From assembly GCF_030253575.1 (NCBI RefSeq), contig NC_080560.1, forward strand, positions 12,934,001 to 12,998,000: a stretch of DNA of 64,000 nucleotides. Reading direction: 5' to 3'. This document shows, one piece after another, positions 48,150 through 60,156 of this stretch (position 1 is the first letter of the stretch; every line of letters starts with the position of its first letter). The DNA comes from Rhododendron vialii (Eukaryota; Streptophyta; Magnoliopsida; Ericales; Ericaceae). The notes below the pieces were generated by a model. It ran no database searches. It saw only the letters and a program-made list of their open reading frames with translations, and was not told the DNA's origin. A program made the translations under genes and the position numbers.

Positions 48150-48495
48150 TAGCTGATCCCATCACTCTCTTTTTTACTGTACATCATACATAAATCCCTC
48201 GACAAATTTATAATCCATACTCCAAAATCCAAAGAATAATATATCCCACAAGGCCACAAGTAGAGTTCCATTAGACAAATTTGGGAAAAAACAGTTCTTG
48301 TTATTGATGGAGTATATAATAAGAGCATTAAAAAGAACCAACTTCTGCCCACCCGTCCTCACAACTACAACCACCTCCAATCCAGTTTCCATATATTCAC
48401 AGTTGCATGCACCTACTTCTGTGGTGCACCGGTGAAGTAACAGTTTGGGCAATCCCGGCATTTTAAAGCTCATGCCTTCCTGAAGCTCGTCCAAA
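48150..48495 (-). other. TBP 3' UTR exon
   Basis: After the acceptor at 48497-48498 the last exon contributes only the final A of the stop codon. The rest is 3' UTR. Its 3' end is not marked clearly, so 48150 is approximate. Confidence 0.5.
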
Positions 48496-51400
48496 TCTGC
48501 CATAAAAACACGTCAAACAAACGCAAAAAAGTATCAGCATACAGTGAATTCATAATACCAGTCCAAGCACGTTAAGCTGAGAGACTGAAAACAATCCACC
48601 AAAACTACGAGAGACTCTGTGCACTTATCATAGTCAAGCACCCTGAAGCTTGCTCTATAGGAAGATCAATAAACACATAAAAGTATATTATCTTCCAATC
48701 ATTCTAATACCCAAAAAGCTGAGAAGAAACAACATGGCTGTTGTTTCTTGAGACAGTATCTTAATCAAACTGAAACCGTTTTCAAGAACAAACCTACTTT
48801 TGTAACACGAATTCAACAACTGCTTCTTAAAGCCTTCACCAACCAAGCACTAAATTTTATGGTTTAAATTCCAATAAACCACACACACAGACATGTGCCA
48901 TACCATTGCTGGGTCTTCCTGAACTCTGTCAGGACAGGATATATGTTTTCAAAGGCTGTATACGTTTCCTCCCTCACCTGCGGAATCAATAATAATATCC
49001 GAATAAGGCTATGAATAAAACATCATCAAAGATCCAGATATTAAAAGAGGAGATATCATAGGTCACCTTGGCTCCAGTAAGCACGATCTTTCCTGACACA
49101 AAGATGAGAAGCACAATTTTGGGTTGTTTCATGCGATATATTAAACCAGGAAATAGTTCGGGTTCATACTGCACCAACATAATACAGATAAGTCCTGATG
49201 AAGTTAACATTCAAAGCATGTGATGAAACGAAATACAGCAATCAAACATATATTCTAAATTTTAACAGTTGAGAAGCTTTTTTTAGGAATTGCCACTTAC
49301 ACTGGAAAAGGCACCATGGGAATATGCGAGACCTTCAAGTCGGATAGGAAATTTTACATCGCAGGAACCAACTATGTTCTGAATCTTGAAATCCTACCAA
49401 CCACAACAACGAAATGAAACTGTCTAGTAACCAGTATGCAAATGTGCGTTCGGCCATATAAAAGATGAGGTTGGGGACATACCTTGAATTTGGCTGGAAA
49501 CCCAAGCTTTTGGATAATTCGTGCATACTAGAAGAGATAAAGTTCAAGTCAGATTGAGGAAACTCTTTACTCTGTAGTTATGTTGATCAACTAATTGAAA
49601 CTCAAGGATATGCAATTGTAGTTGCCTTCATATACTACAACCATAATACTTGTCATTTATCAAATCAAAGAATTAGAGCAGCTTAATGTTAAGTGATCGA
49701 AATAAATTTCCAAGAAAATTGTAGCTGATACAGTTCAAAATTATCATGGATGCCAATCAAGATGCTTTTAAAGAATACACAAAAACAAAAATCTTGAATT
49801 GAAAATGGAAACATAATGTTAACAACAGATCATCCTTCTAAATTGCCATCCAAGTCAGTAGCTATGGTGATGGTCATAGTTACAAATTTGCATGCTTCAT
49901 GCATTTTGAAGTCATTGTATACCTTTCTTGCTGCAAGTTTTGACTGTTGCTCACTCTTTGCTCCGGTGCAAACCTGGTACAACAGAGTTGACTCATAATA
50001 CGGAAAGAATTTCAGTGGAGAACTTCCAACTTTAGACTAATATGGCTATGGTTTTGTTTCTTCAAACAGATTGGAACACCTAAATGTAAACTCCACAGCA
50101 TTAAGGTACTTCAACTTTAGACTAATATGGCTAGGGTTTTGTTGATAGAAATCTTGCAACAGATTGGAAGGAGTCTGACATAAATAACACCTTAAGGTAA
50201 AATACCACGGCATTAAGGTACTCATTCGAGCTGATATTGCCTATGTAAACAAGCTTACACACAATCAAAAGATAATATATTTACTCCGCTATTCACTTGG
50301 TCTGAAAACTGTGACATGGAGAAGGATTTCAAATAATATCAGAAAAACTCACCATCTTCCCAGAAGCAAAAATCAAAGCTGTTGTTTTTGGGTCTCTTAT
50401 CCTCATAATAACAGCAGCAAAACGCTGCATAGTTCCAGAAGAAATAGACAAAGCGTTAGCATTTCAAAATCCAAATGAGGACAAAGGCACAAGGCTCGGT
50501 ACATCGAAGGAATCAGATCTATCCAGAAATTTACACTGAAAAACAAACGCACAATCAAGGAAGTGCATGCCTGCGTGTAGGCATAGTTTACTGTGTGTGG
50601 ATGCAAGAGTGCGCGCGCGCTTTAAATCAGACAATGAAGATAGAATTTGCAACCTCTATGAAATTGTTTCAAAGGAACAAAGCAGCATTACTGGACATCT
50701 ACTGGTACACTGAATGCGTACTAATGAAAAGATGAAACATCATACCTTGGGATTGTATTCTGCATTACGGGCTTGCAAAGCAATGGCCTTAAGATCCAAT
50801 TTGCAATCCAAGTTCACTGTTGAGACAATATTTCTAGAAAGGCACAACGTATGTTGATCAGATCGTATGGTTAAAAGAATTTATTTTCCCATGACAAGGA
50901 AACATAAGATGGTAAACAACATAGGACAATAGTCACAATATACATCATGGGACATCCCCTTGTAGATTATTCCAACCCAAAGTGACACCAAACAATGGTC
51001 AACGGTTGACCAACAAAACGAACTTACCTATCATGACATAAAACATGAGCAGAGAAGAGACGGTTTCAGTAAATTGAACCCTGACAAACTGGCCTGGACA
51101 GGAAGTACTTGATTATTCTATTGAGATGTCTCTTTAGTAACTTTTCAATTTAGCAGCCTGTACCAAATCGAAAGACATTAAAGACACATTTCCATACCGC
51201 TCCACACAACCTTCTAGTGGGCAGCTACAGTATACTTTTTCTGGCGTTAGAGTAACCCACTTACTCCCATAAAATCTAAAATAAAAGATGTCTTGAGTAA
51301 TTTTTTTTTAGGAAATGATTTTGCCACTCCCTTTTTGTTAACGGCACTCCCCTACAAGTGTATTATTTTTTGGGAAATGATTTTGCCACTCCCTTTTTTG

Positions 51401-52307
51401 TTAACGGCACTCCCCTGCAAGTGTATTATTGCCAAAAAATACACTTGCAGTGAGTGCCGTTAACAAAAAAGGCAGTGGCAAAATCAACGGCCTTTTTTTT
51501 TTAAAAGAAAATCTCGGAATGAACCCGAAGTCATGAGCATGACCCTTTGGGCTGCTGCCACAACAAATTGACAAGGATAAAATGATCCATCTTGGCGAGT
51601 TCTATCCATATGAGGTTTTGGGGTCAAAGCACATGACATTTGATAGTCAACTTCAAACCCTACATTCTGGATGTATGCTCAAAATTCGTTTTACTATAAG
51701 TTTCATCTGAAAAGAATTACCATGTTACAACAGGACCTCAACAGACAAAAGATAGGGCTGCAAACAAACCAATTACTCAAGTTTGAGTTCGTGTTCAGCT
51801 CATTAAAGCTCTTTCAAGCCAAGCTTGGAACATTTTCTTTTGGACACATTAAGCTTTCAAACCAAACTAGAAGAATTTATTACTCAACAACCTCATAAGT
51901 CATAACATCGGAAATTTCAACTAATCGAGATCGATTCATAACCCGATCGAAACCCATTAAGATCAACACGTCTGATAAACAAGCTAAGCTGAAGTACTTT
52001 TTAAGCCCATTAAATTTTCAGACAAAGCACGAGCAATTAGAATTTCCGATTGACCGGGAGGGAAAAAAAAGCATGAGCAATTCACTGCTCGGATTGTTTG
52101 GCTCGTTTATCAGCCTTAATCAAGGACCACAAATTCATCTACAAAGATTCTACACAAATCAACCCAAAAGTAGAGAGAAAAATGAGCCCTAATCAAGGAT
52201 CATCGGATGAGAGGAGAGAGAGAAACTCACTGAAGAGTAGGAACAATTCCAGAGGGGTGCTTAGAGAGATCCACAGGTATGCTCCCTTCCGAACCTTGAT
52301 CCGCCAT
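48496..52307 (-). CDS. TBP: TATA-binding protein (TBP)
   Basis: General transcription factor of TFIID, also used by RNA polymerases I and III; binds the TATA box in the nucleus. Coding exons: 52307-52231, 50833-50746, 50424-50353, 49973-49923, 49527-49483, 49393-49301, 49168-49067 and 48977-48904, plus one base at 48496 that completes the stop codon. The sum is 603 bp, giving 200 residues, the standard plant length. Two saddle repeats lie at about residues 27-108 and 109-196. The DNA-kinking phenylalanine pairs F57/F74 and F148/F165 are present. The N-terminus is the short plant type (MADQGSEG...[10 protein letters not shown]). The final intron (48497-48903) splits TG|A. The first intron is long (50834-52230) and contains a MITE. 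Confidence 0.96.
51310..51492. mobile_element. Foldback MITE in TBP intron 1
   Basis: ggaaatgattttgccactcc occurs twice in direct orientation (51313 and 51374) and once inverted near 51470-51488, with ttaacggcactcccc arms. Part of the element appears tandemly duplicated. Confidence 0.65.
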
Positions 52308-52960
52308 ATCCCCCACCACTCTCTTATCCCCAAGAACAACAAAAACCCCGTTTCACGATCCTAACAAATTTCCTGGTATTTCTTAACCAATTTTTATCTC
52401 AACTATGTTTTATGTCATAAACCAACAAAACCCAATACGGATCAAAGCCTATAACGCCGAGATCTGAACAACAAAATCGGACCTAGGGTTTGAAACAAGA
52501 ACGGAGAGAGAGAAATCGAGGGAGAATTTCTGAGGAAAGAATCGAGAGGGAGAGCGCGAGAAGTTTGAAATTAGATTGCTTTTATATGTTTGTATGTATA
52601 TGTAGTGAGAGAATTTGAAGCTGCTTATATAAAGGATCTAGAGAGAGAGAGAGAGAGAGAGGAGTTGGTCTGGAGAGGATTATATGTTGTTGAGAGCCCT
52701 GGGGAGGGAAGTTGATGAGAGAGAGAGGCGGCGACGGGTGGTCTTTATCTATGGGGTAAGGAGTATTTATAGGCGGTGACCGGCTCGGTTGTGTTGTTAC
52801 CGGGTGCTGCCGGTTTCGATTGGGTTTTCCTTCGTTAATGGGCCAATGGGTGGTACGGACACGTTCTGCGTAGGCGGTTTGAGTGGGAATATTATGGGAA
52901 ATACACCTGAGGTTTTGGTACTGTTGCATTAGTACCCCATGGGGGTATGGAGATGACAAT
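52308..52960 (-). promoter_or_regulatory. TBP 5' leader and promoter
   Basis: Read on the minus strand there is a TATA-like ctataaatactcc at about 52760-52772 and another, tttatataag, at about 52624-52633. GA/CT-rich leader follows (52640-52660). The upstream box is the likelier one, judged by its consensus. No transcription start is known. Confidence 0.45.
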
Positions 52961-55186
52961 GTCCTCCGTCGAGTTTAAAGTTCACTGGCTTCTTACCCAT
53001 TCGATGCATTGGAACGAAAAAAAACATTCTTATGTTATTTTAGGTAAAAAAAAAATTGAGAAAATTTCATGTAGGAGGGAGAGTTAAGGAGAGGCCTTTG
53101 TTTTATTTTAGATTACTGCATTCTTGTAGTATATGGTATAGATAGATTAGACAAACCCCTCCATGAATCCGTCATTGGTCTCTCTCTTTTTTTTCACCAA
53201 TAATGTTTATTGATGTTACTTGTTATTAAGGCGGGAAGCACCTTCGTTCATTTGCTCCTCTTTTTTTGGTTCAATTTTGATGAGAATATCCATAATCTTT
53301 TTTTCAGACTAATCCAGCTTTATACACATATTCAATTGGTAAAACTATAGTGTGTAAAAAGTATAATTAATTTTTTACTCATAAGCTAATAAAATAAAAT
53401 AGAGGTCAATTCTCCTTGCCGCCAAACATTGGGGTAACCTCATTCACAAGAGTAAGCATGTGAAAAGGCTGCGTGAAAAATTATACTGTAATACCAAAAA
53501 ATAAATAGAATAGAGGATCTGGTGTGTAGAGAAGATGTCACCATTGGACCAGTTATAGGCGAGAATGAATTCGAACTCTGAAGACCAGATAAGAATGTAC
53601 AGTAAATAGAAAAGACTGTGTAAGGAACTCTCTTTTTTTGGTAACTGAAAACCGTATTAGATGAAACAAAAACAAGTGGGAACCCTCAATTGCAACCAAC
53701 CACCAAAAACTCAATTGCTTCTCCCTACGATTGTTTCTCTTGTTTCAAATGAGAAGACCTAACCCCATGAGACGGACCAGGGCCGGCCCTTGTTAGGATT
53801 GGAGGGACACCATGCATACAAACCCATGCAGTGATTTCAGAAAAAAAAAAAACTCCCCTTCTGTATATTTTCACACAATATATACACAAAGATGAAAAAA
53901 CTCTCCGGAAACCACACGTTGGTTCCTCCCGGGAGGCCACAAACCAGCCCTCCCACGCTCGCCTCACCCTCTCCCTCACATTATGTCACACGCTAACCCT
54001 AATAGGATTTACAACTATATATAAGGGACTCCAAAGGTAAATACGCTCAACACCCAATACTAAGGGTGTTACACAAAATAACTTCACCACTATGGGTGGA
54101 CCCCAACAGCTCTAAGCTGAGGCGGACAAGCGGCAAACTTATGTCCCGAATTTTGGATCAAAACTAGAGCCCCAAATAGATATAACCAGATATGTAACAT
54201 ATAATTAATCTAGCGCTTATATAACAAATAAGCTAGTTGGCCCAGTGCTTAGTTTTACTATCCAAAAGTACATGGTTCAAGTATTAAGAGCCTCTCTTTG
54301 TCTTCCCCATATGAATATTTTTTTTCCCCACACAAGTTTGTCTTAGATCCTAAGGCCCTGAGACGGATCTAATCAAATTAAAGACGAGGCATCATTTAAA
54401 AACAAAACCAAGAATGGATGTGGCAGCCAAAAAAAAAAAATTCCTCAGTATTATTCTTTATGTACTTGAATAACCAAAAGGGAAAAAAAAACAAAACAAA
54501 AGTATAAAGATGATCTTTAGTGCAGCAATCCCATCAATTTCAAGATTATGTATCATTTGTTTCTTGGCCCTGATTCTCTACCGCAACTGTTCCAGACAGT
54601 CCAACAATTTACTCAAAGTGAAGTAGACTCTTACCGGTCAGAGTTTTATATGAGACCCGCACTTTTGAGTAACTCCACCAACTAGAGAGGATCTGTTTCC
54701 TTGTTTCTTTAGAGCGCGCCATTTCCCATCAACACCATTTTGTTCATCAATTCTGATCAAGTGAGAGAGGATGCAACCCTTTTCAAAAGAGAAGATGCAA
54801 CCCAACTGAAAGGAATCTGGAATTAAATTACTCGTTCAATACAACCCAGCTACACTGACACTCCATAAAAACCATTCCATTGTTCACAATCTTCCTTACA
54901 ACAAACTAACTACAAGTGCTAACTAATAATGTTATGCAGAACTATAATCTGTCGTGCTCAGGTCCTGTATATTTGATACACAAATCACCACCAACACTGG
55001 AAAGAAAGTATTGGAAGGAACAAAAGATTCCTAACATTGTACAATAGACTTGAACAAACAAAAAAAAGAGCACCAAGAGCTGATCTTTCATAGGGGTAGC
55101 ACCATTACCATGAAAAAACGAACACTTGAAAATCACAGGAATTGAAACAGATGTAAAAAACTACAAGATGGTCGATGGATAACAGG
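52961..55186. other. Intergenic, no gene seen
   Basis: Between the TBP promoter and the 3' end of the NLP gene. A plus-strand tatataaggg near 54020 is followed by no convincing ORF. Short ORFs lack domains. Confidence 0.4.
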
Positions 55187-58100
55187 CTATTTGGGTTCAA
55201 GAAGCACCACAACTGAAGTGTTGCCCAGTGATTTAGAAGCATGTATGCAATCTTGCAAGTCATCGTCACAAGCTAATAAAATCACCTCACCATCCTCATC
55301 TGTATACCTGATATTATAAGTTTCAGGCTCTAGGTTCAGCCTTTTAGCCACTTGCTGCCGCAATTCTGTTATTCCCGACGACATAGACAGCCCAAACTTT
55401 AAGGTAATATCGTTGACATATTTTGCCCTTATGGTCACCATATTAGCGTCTTGGAAAGCTGTACCACGTGGCCTTACATGAGCAACACTAACTGGGGCTT
55501 GATTAGAAGGCGGACCAGAACTCAGTTGTGCGATTCGTTCTTGATCAACAAGGGGGCAAATAGGGTCAATGTTCTTTACGTTGTGAGGTGGCTTGAATGT
55601 CGATATGCTAACTGCAAAAGGAAAAATTCAGAGAAGCGAAACTACTTTCTATTGAATGAAGAATCTGTCTACTTAGAGAAACCAATCAAGGCAACAAGCA
55701 ACACTAAATTTTAATCTTCGTGAGCGTAATCTCACCTTCAAGTTTACTTGCAGCATTATCATGGGTCAGATTTGAGCATTTATCCTCTAAAGAAACGTCA
55801 ATTCTGACTCCAGTTCTTTTGTGTTCCCTTTCTTCTGTCTTTGTTGTGCCTTCTTCTTCTGAAGAATCTGAACTAGTAACAAAAACGTAGTGTTCCTCTG
55901 TATTGACAAAATTCATTCCACTGTTCATGGCATTCATTGATGGTTGATCCAATGAATCCAGTTGCATAGTCACTCCTCCATTTTGCAAGGGTTCAAGCCT
56001 AGGTAAAAAGCTACTAATGTTGTTTCCTTCTGCACTGGCAAAATTCATGGCGTTGTTTATTGCTTCCATTGATGGTTGATCCTGTGTACGTAGCTGCATC
56101 GTCACTCCCCCATTATGTAAGAGTTCAAGACCAGGCAAAGATCTACCAGCTGGGATAATATGAACAGAATGAAGTTTCTGACCATTTTGGATATCAATAA
56201 CTGCAACAGATAATTCTTCCCCTAGTTCCTGTCCAGAAGCAAGCTTAAAGTTTTTAAAAACTTCCTTGATCGTTCCCAATATCCTGCTGAACGAGATCCA
56301 TGAATCATCAACATCCTTGTTGCTCGAGGGCAAAAAGAATTCTAGCACATAAACGTCATTTCCAGTGCAACTGCTTTGCAAGCATATTGCAAAACAAGCA
56401 CTTAATCTGCACTCTCGTGCATAAGGTACCAAGGGGTACTCGGCTATGCTGAATTGGGTTACATCTGAGCAGTATGACAAGTTAGGAGATGAAAGTGCCC
56501 ACCCAACAACCCCTTGCCCTTGTCTTATGTGATGTGCCTGACTGACCATTATGAAGTCGAAAAACTGGTCATTGTTGCAGTATCCAACACTATGGCCCCG
56601 CAATAAAGCATTGCAATCACCACAGGGCACCCATGCTAAAGCCAAAGGTAGATTATGATTCTCACACACCACCTCCATCAGCATCCTGATTTTTGTGAAG
56701 GCAGTTTTCAGATCTTCATTCTCATACTGCTTCTGTTTTGAAAGTATTTTCAGATAGTGACATGTGAGAACATGTTCCGAACAATATTTTTATGAGAATA
56801 GAAAATACCATATATGACATTGCACCATAGTTTGCCACTTACTTGCATTTCATAGTGTTTATATAAGTCAAAACATTGCAGACCTTGCTCCTGCAGTGAA
56901 GGGAAAGATGCAACTGAGTAATCTTGATAACATTCAAAAGCAGAATATCTTTTGTTCATAAAAGAAACATATCTATGAAGGGAGGATTCAGTTTGACTTC
57001 ATTAATCAATGAATGCAAGTAGTACCATGCACGCCTTTCTTTTGTACTTCACACAACTTTCTGGGCAGTAAGCCGTCCAGTAAATACGAACAAAAAAAAG
57101 ATGTTACTTAAAACCATCCTTCCCATCGAAAAGATTGATTAAGCACAGAATGCAAGTGCACCAACAGAAAGGATGATTTACAACTAAGTTTATCTTTTAT
57201 GTGAACTGCAATTGGCCTTTTAAGAATCTGTGGTATCACCACCTGCCAGATTTCAAAACCATAAAACGAGATAGAACATGACTGGTTGGTCCCACTTGGA
57301 ATCTTCATCCACATCTATGTAGATCAATATATAACATAACTACTCAACAACCAAGTTCGAGATCAAATACAAACAAATTTATTCATAATACACAAGTAGG
57401 ATCACTAGTAAACCGAAGCAAAGAAAATGTACTTCAAACATTTACCAATCATTTGGATTTTGCCTCATGAAAAGCCCAAAAGTCTGCAGATTTTTTTTTG
57501 GTATTATGGGTTGTGACCAGAGGCGGCGCCACATGGTTATGGAGGTGTGCAGATGAATACCCTCACTTTCTTATAGCCTACCAGTAGTAGTAGTAGCTTT
57601 AACAAAAAGATTAGCACACCTAATCCAATCAGCTTTGAACACCTAGCCAATTGAAAAACTCTACCAAGAGTCATAGATTCTTAGTTAAAAAGAGCAAAAA
57701 AAGAAAGAAGAACATGCAAAATGTGAACTGTAAAATTACCATTGAAGCTTCTTAGTACGAAAGAAAAAATGAACAACCAATGATTTTAGTAGTAGTAAGA
57801 GAGCAACGGATGTTAAATAAAAGATATTTTGGTTTCGTTCATATACATACTTGATAACATTGTCGATGAAGCTATAATACAATTATTTCAAGATATAAAA
57901 AAATAAAAAAAAATTCAACAAGCACAACTACAACATGTCATATATTTGCTAATTTCTTTTTCCCCTAACATTGATACGAATGTATTACAAAGTTTCCTAC
58001 ATGACAACTCTAATAAAGGTTTTTTCAAAACTTGATTTTTTTAATGACAACTCGTCCGAAATTCTCTGGAGCCACCACTGGTTGCGACGTATCCCATATC

Positions 58101-60156
58101 GATGACAAATAAATTATAGTGCTTCCTTCAGCCACACTCCTACGTACATGACAAAAGTGGAATGGGCCATAGTTGGGTAACAATTATGCGCTTTTGGATA
58201 GCTGTGTATTTCAAAAGAATGAATTTTCCATTAGGATGCAATGAGATACCTCAAATTCAGATTTGATAGTTTACAAAGGGATTTTGATATTGGGTTTGAC
58301 TGCACTATTATGGTAGAGTGGAAATAAGTAAATATTGACGGTTTGAAACTCTAAATGTTAAGGATTGTAGGTATGCAATGATTCCACTAATATCTCTTTT
58401 ACTTATAATTCATCTTCCACTCTAGACCTCTCATATAGGTTCTAATAATAAAGAATCAAATTCCTTCATATTTTGAAATCCACATCCAAAGTCCAAACAA
58501 AGCTTTAAACACTTGCGTTACAATTTAGAACCAAAAAAATAAATTGCCCCATTCTCTTGAAAAAAGGAAAGCGTAATATGTTCCTTTGCAAACAGGCCAA
58601 AAACAACAACAAAGGATTTAAAACAAGAAGAAAGGAAGTAATAAACATTACCAAGACGTGAAAAATTTCAATTCGGTGACATACCTGAAAAACACGGTCC
58701 AGATTGCGGAGGAAAGATTTGCGATACCAAAATACTACATTCTCAATAGAAGACACTAGCTCAAGAACACCAACACAGGTTTGGCTCGAATGTTCAAACA
58801 CGGGCACAGCCCATGTTGCTTTGATGGGGCAATGTGAACCAAGGTGGCGTTGTGGGTATTCGTTTACAGAGTAATGCTCCACGTTCGGAGCTGATTCGTG
58901 CAGTTGATATAGGAACACGCGCCCAGGAAGCCCAAGTTGTTCTTCTTGTTCTCCACTCTTTCTATCCACATAAAATTTACACTCCTTAGAGATCATCCTA
59001 TACTCACAAAGCCCCAGTTTATCAGTCCTATGATCTGTTTTACCCAGGGCAAAAGGTTGGTTTTGAGTCGTAAGCAAAGTCCGGCCCTCCAATGCTTCTG
59101 TTGTGGGTGCCCAAAATTGAACTAAGGATGCATTGAGTTCTGGGTACAAAATTAGTTTCTGAAAAGCTTGTCTGAGCTTGTCTCTAACCTCTGAAATGGC
59201 GGGGGCGTTGGGATTTAAGTCTACAAAATTATCTGAAAATCAAAAACTAACTGGTCAAAAAAACTAGTAATTTTAAATGAATCAGTGATAAAGAAAGGGT
59301 TCACTTATTTACTAGATCTTTTTTTTACAAACATACTTCAAAAATCAATTTAATTTCCGGTTAAAATACTATCAGGGCAGGCATCAATCTCCAATTTGCA
59401 AGAGAAGATTGAAGGGTAGTAAGCTGATGAGAATTAATTTGTTCAATTAAGACAAATAAAAAGTCTAATAAGGAACCCCAAGGTAGTTGCAGTGGTTAAT
59501 CGACTTGCTTTAGCGGGCTTACCACTTGAAGGGTAGTGAGCTGATGAGAATTAATTTGTTCAATTAAGACAAATAAAAAGCATAATAAGGAACCCCAAGG
59601 TAGTTGCAGTGGTTAATCGACTTGCTTTTGCGGGCTTACCACCCCGAGGTCACAGGGTCGATTGCCCTCAACAGGAGAGGGCAATTTGTCCTTGGGGCCG
59701 GCCACCTCACCAGTCACCGGCACTCTTCACTACCCCAAAAAAATACATAATAAGGAGGGGGAAGGCTCATGTCCAATTTTTCTCTGTCTAGTTTAGGTTC
59801 CAGTTTGGGCCTTTGTGACCCACCCGAGCCCTTGGAATTGTTCAATTTTGTAGAGCTCGTCCAATTTGTTATTCACGTAAAACATTAGCTTGATCGAACA
59901 TTGGTAGATATTCTACAAGAAAAATGGGGGGAGAGAGAGACTAACCATGTTGTGGGCTCCAGAAGACCCATCTGATGCCTTCCCAGAATAAATCAGAACC
60001 GAAGAGCGGATCCGCAGAGGCATCCTCCGGTTTACCGGAACTCTTCAGCCGCGACCACTGCAGCTCCCCGTCCATGTATTTCTTGAAATCACCATCGAAA
60101 TCTTCTTCATCTTCTTCTTGTTCGCGCCTGCAACTGTAAACCACTGCTTCCGCCAT
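55187..60156 (-). CDS. NIN-like protein (NLP) with a defective RWP-RK domain
   Basis: Five coding exons: 60156-59946, 59232-58685, 56890-56843, 56732-55736 and 55611-55187. They sum to 2229 bp, 742 residues, with GT-AG borders and matching phases. NLPs are nitrate-responsive transcription factors. The N-terminal GAF-like region is clear (LVQFWAPTTEALEGR, LGLPGRVFLYQLHESAPNV, then ENHNLPLALAWVPCG, GQGVVGWALSS, YPLVPYARECRLSACFAICL, FFLPSS). A C-terminal PB1 domain occupies about residues 659-742 (basic RAKY at the start, acidic YTDEDGEVILLACDDDLQDC), used for NLP oligomerisation. Between them, only the first half of RWP-RK is recognisable (residues 574-608, VRIDVSLED ... SISTFK). The recognition part and the RWPxRK motif are missing in frame. 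Probably a non-DNA-binding NLP; decay to a pseudogene cannot be excluded. Confidence 0.85.
57178..57314 (-). pseudogene. Exon-like fragment in an NLP intron
   Basis: Open frame on the gene strand starting MWMKIPSGTNQ and containing RPIAVHIKDKLSC, inside the intron between 58684 and 56891. The IKDKL phrase loosely resembles the VRDKLRQAF start of the GAF-like region in the same gene. It may be a decayed duplicate exon or an alternative first exon. The similarity is weak. Confidence 0.25.
59411..59645. repeat. 117-bp tandem duplication in NLP intron 1
   Basis: Units 59411-59527 and 59528-about 59645, both starting gaagggtagt and ending with the first part of a SINE (gcgggcttaccac). Confidence 0.85.
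59592..59745 (+). mobile_element. SINE with 11-bp target duplication
   Basis: 154 bp, A-rich end (ccccaaaaaaata), flanked by cataataagga at 59581-59591 and 59746-59756. A-box-like tagttgcagtgg and B-box-like gggtcgattgcc are visible. The upstream tandem unit holds a truncated copy of its head. Confidence 0.75.

Noticed and set aside
53725..54040. ORFs on both strands near 53.8-54.0 kb
   Set aside because: No domain, no splice-supported neighbours; intergenic.
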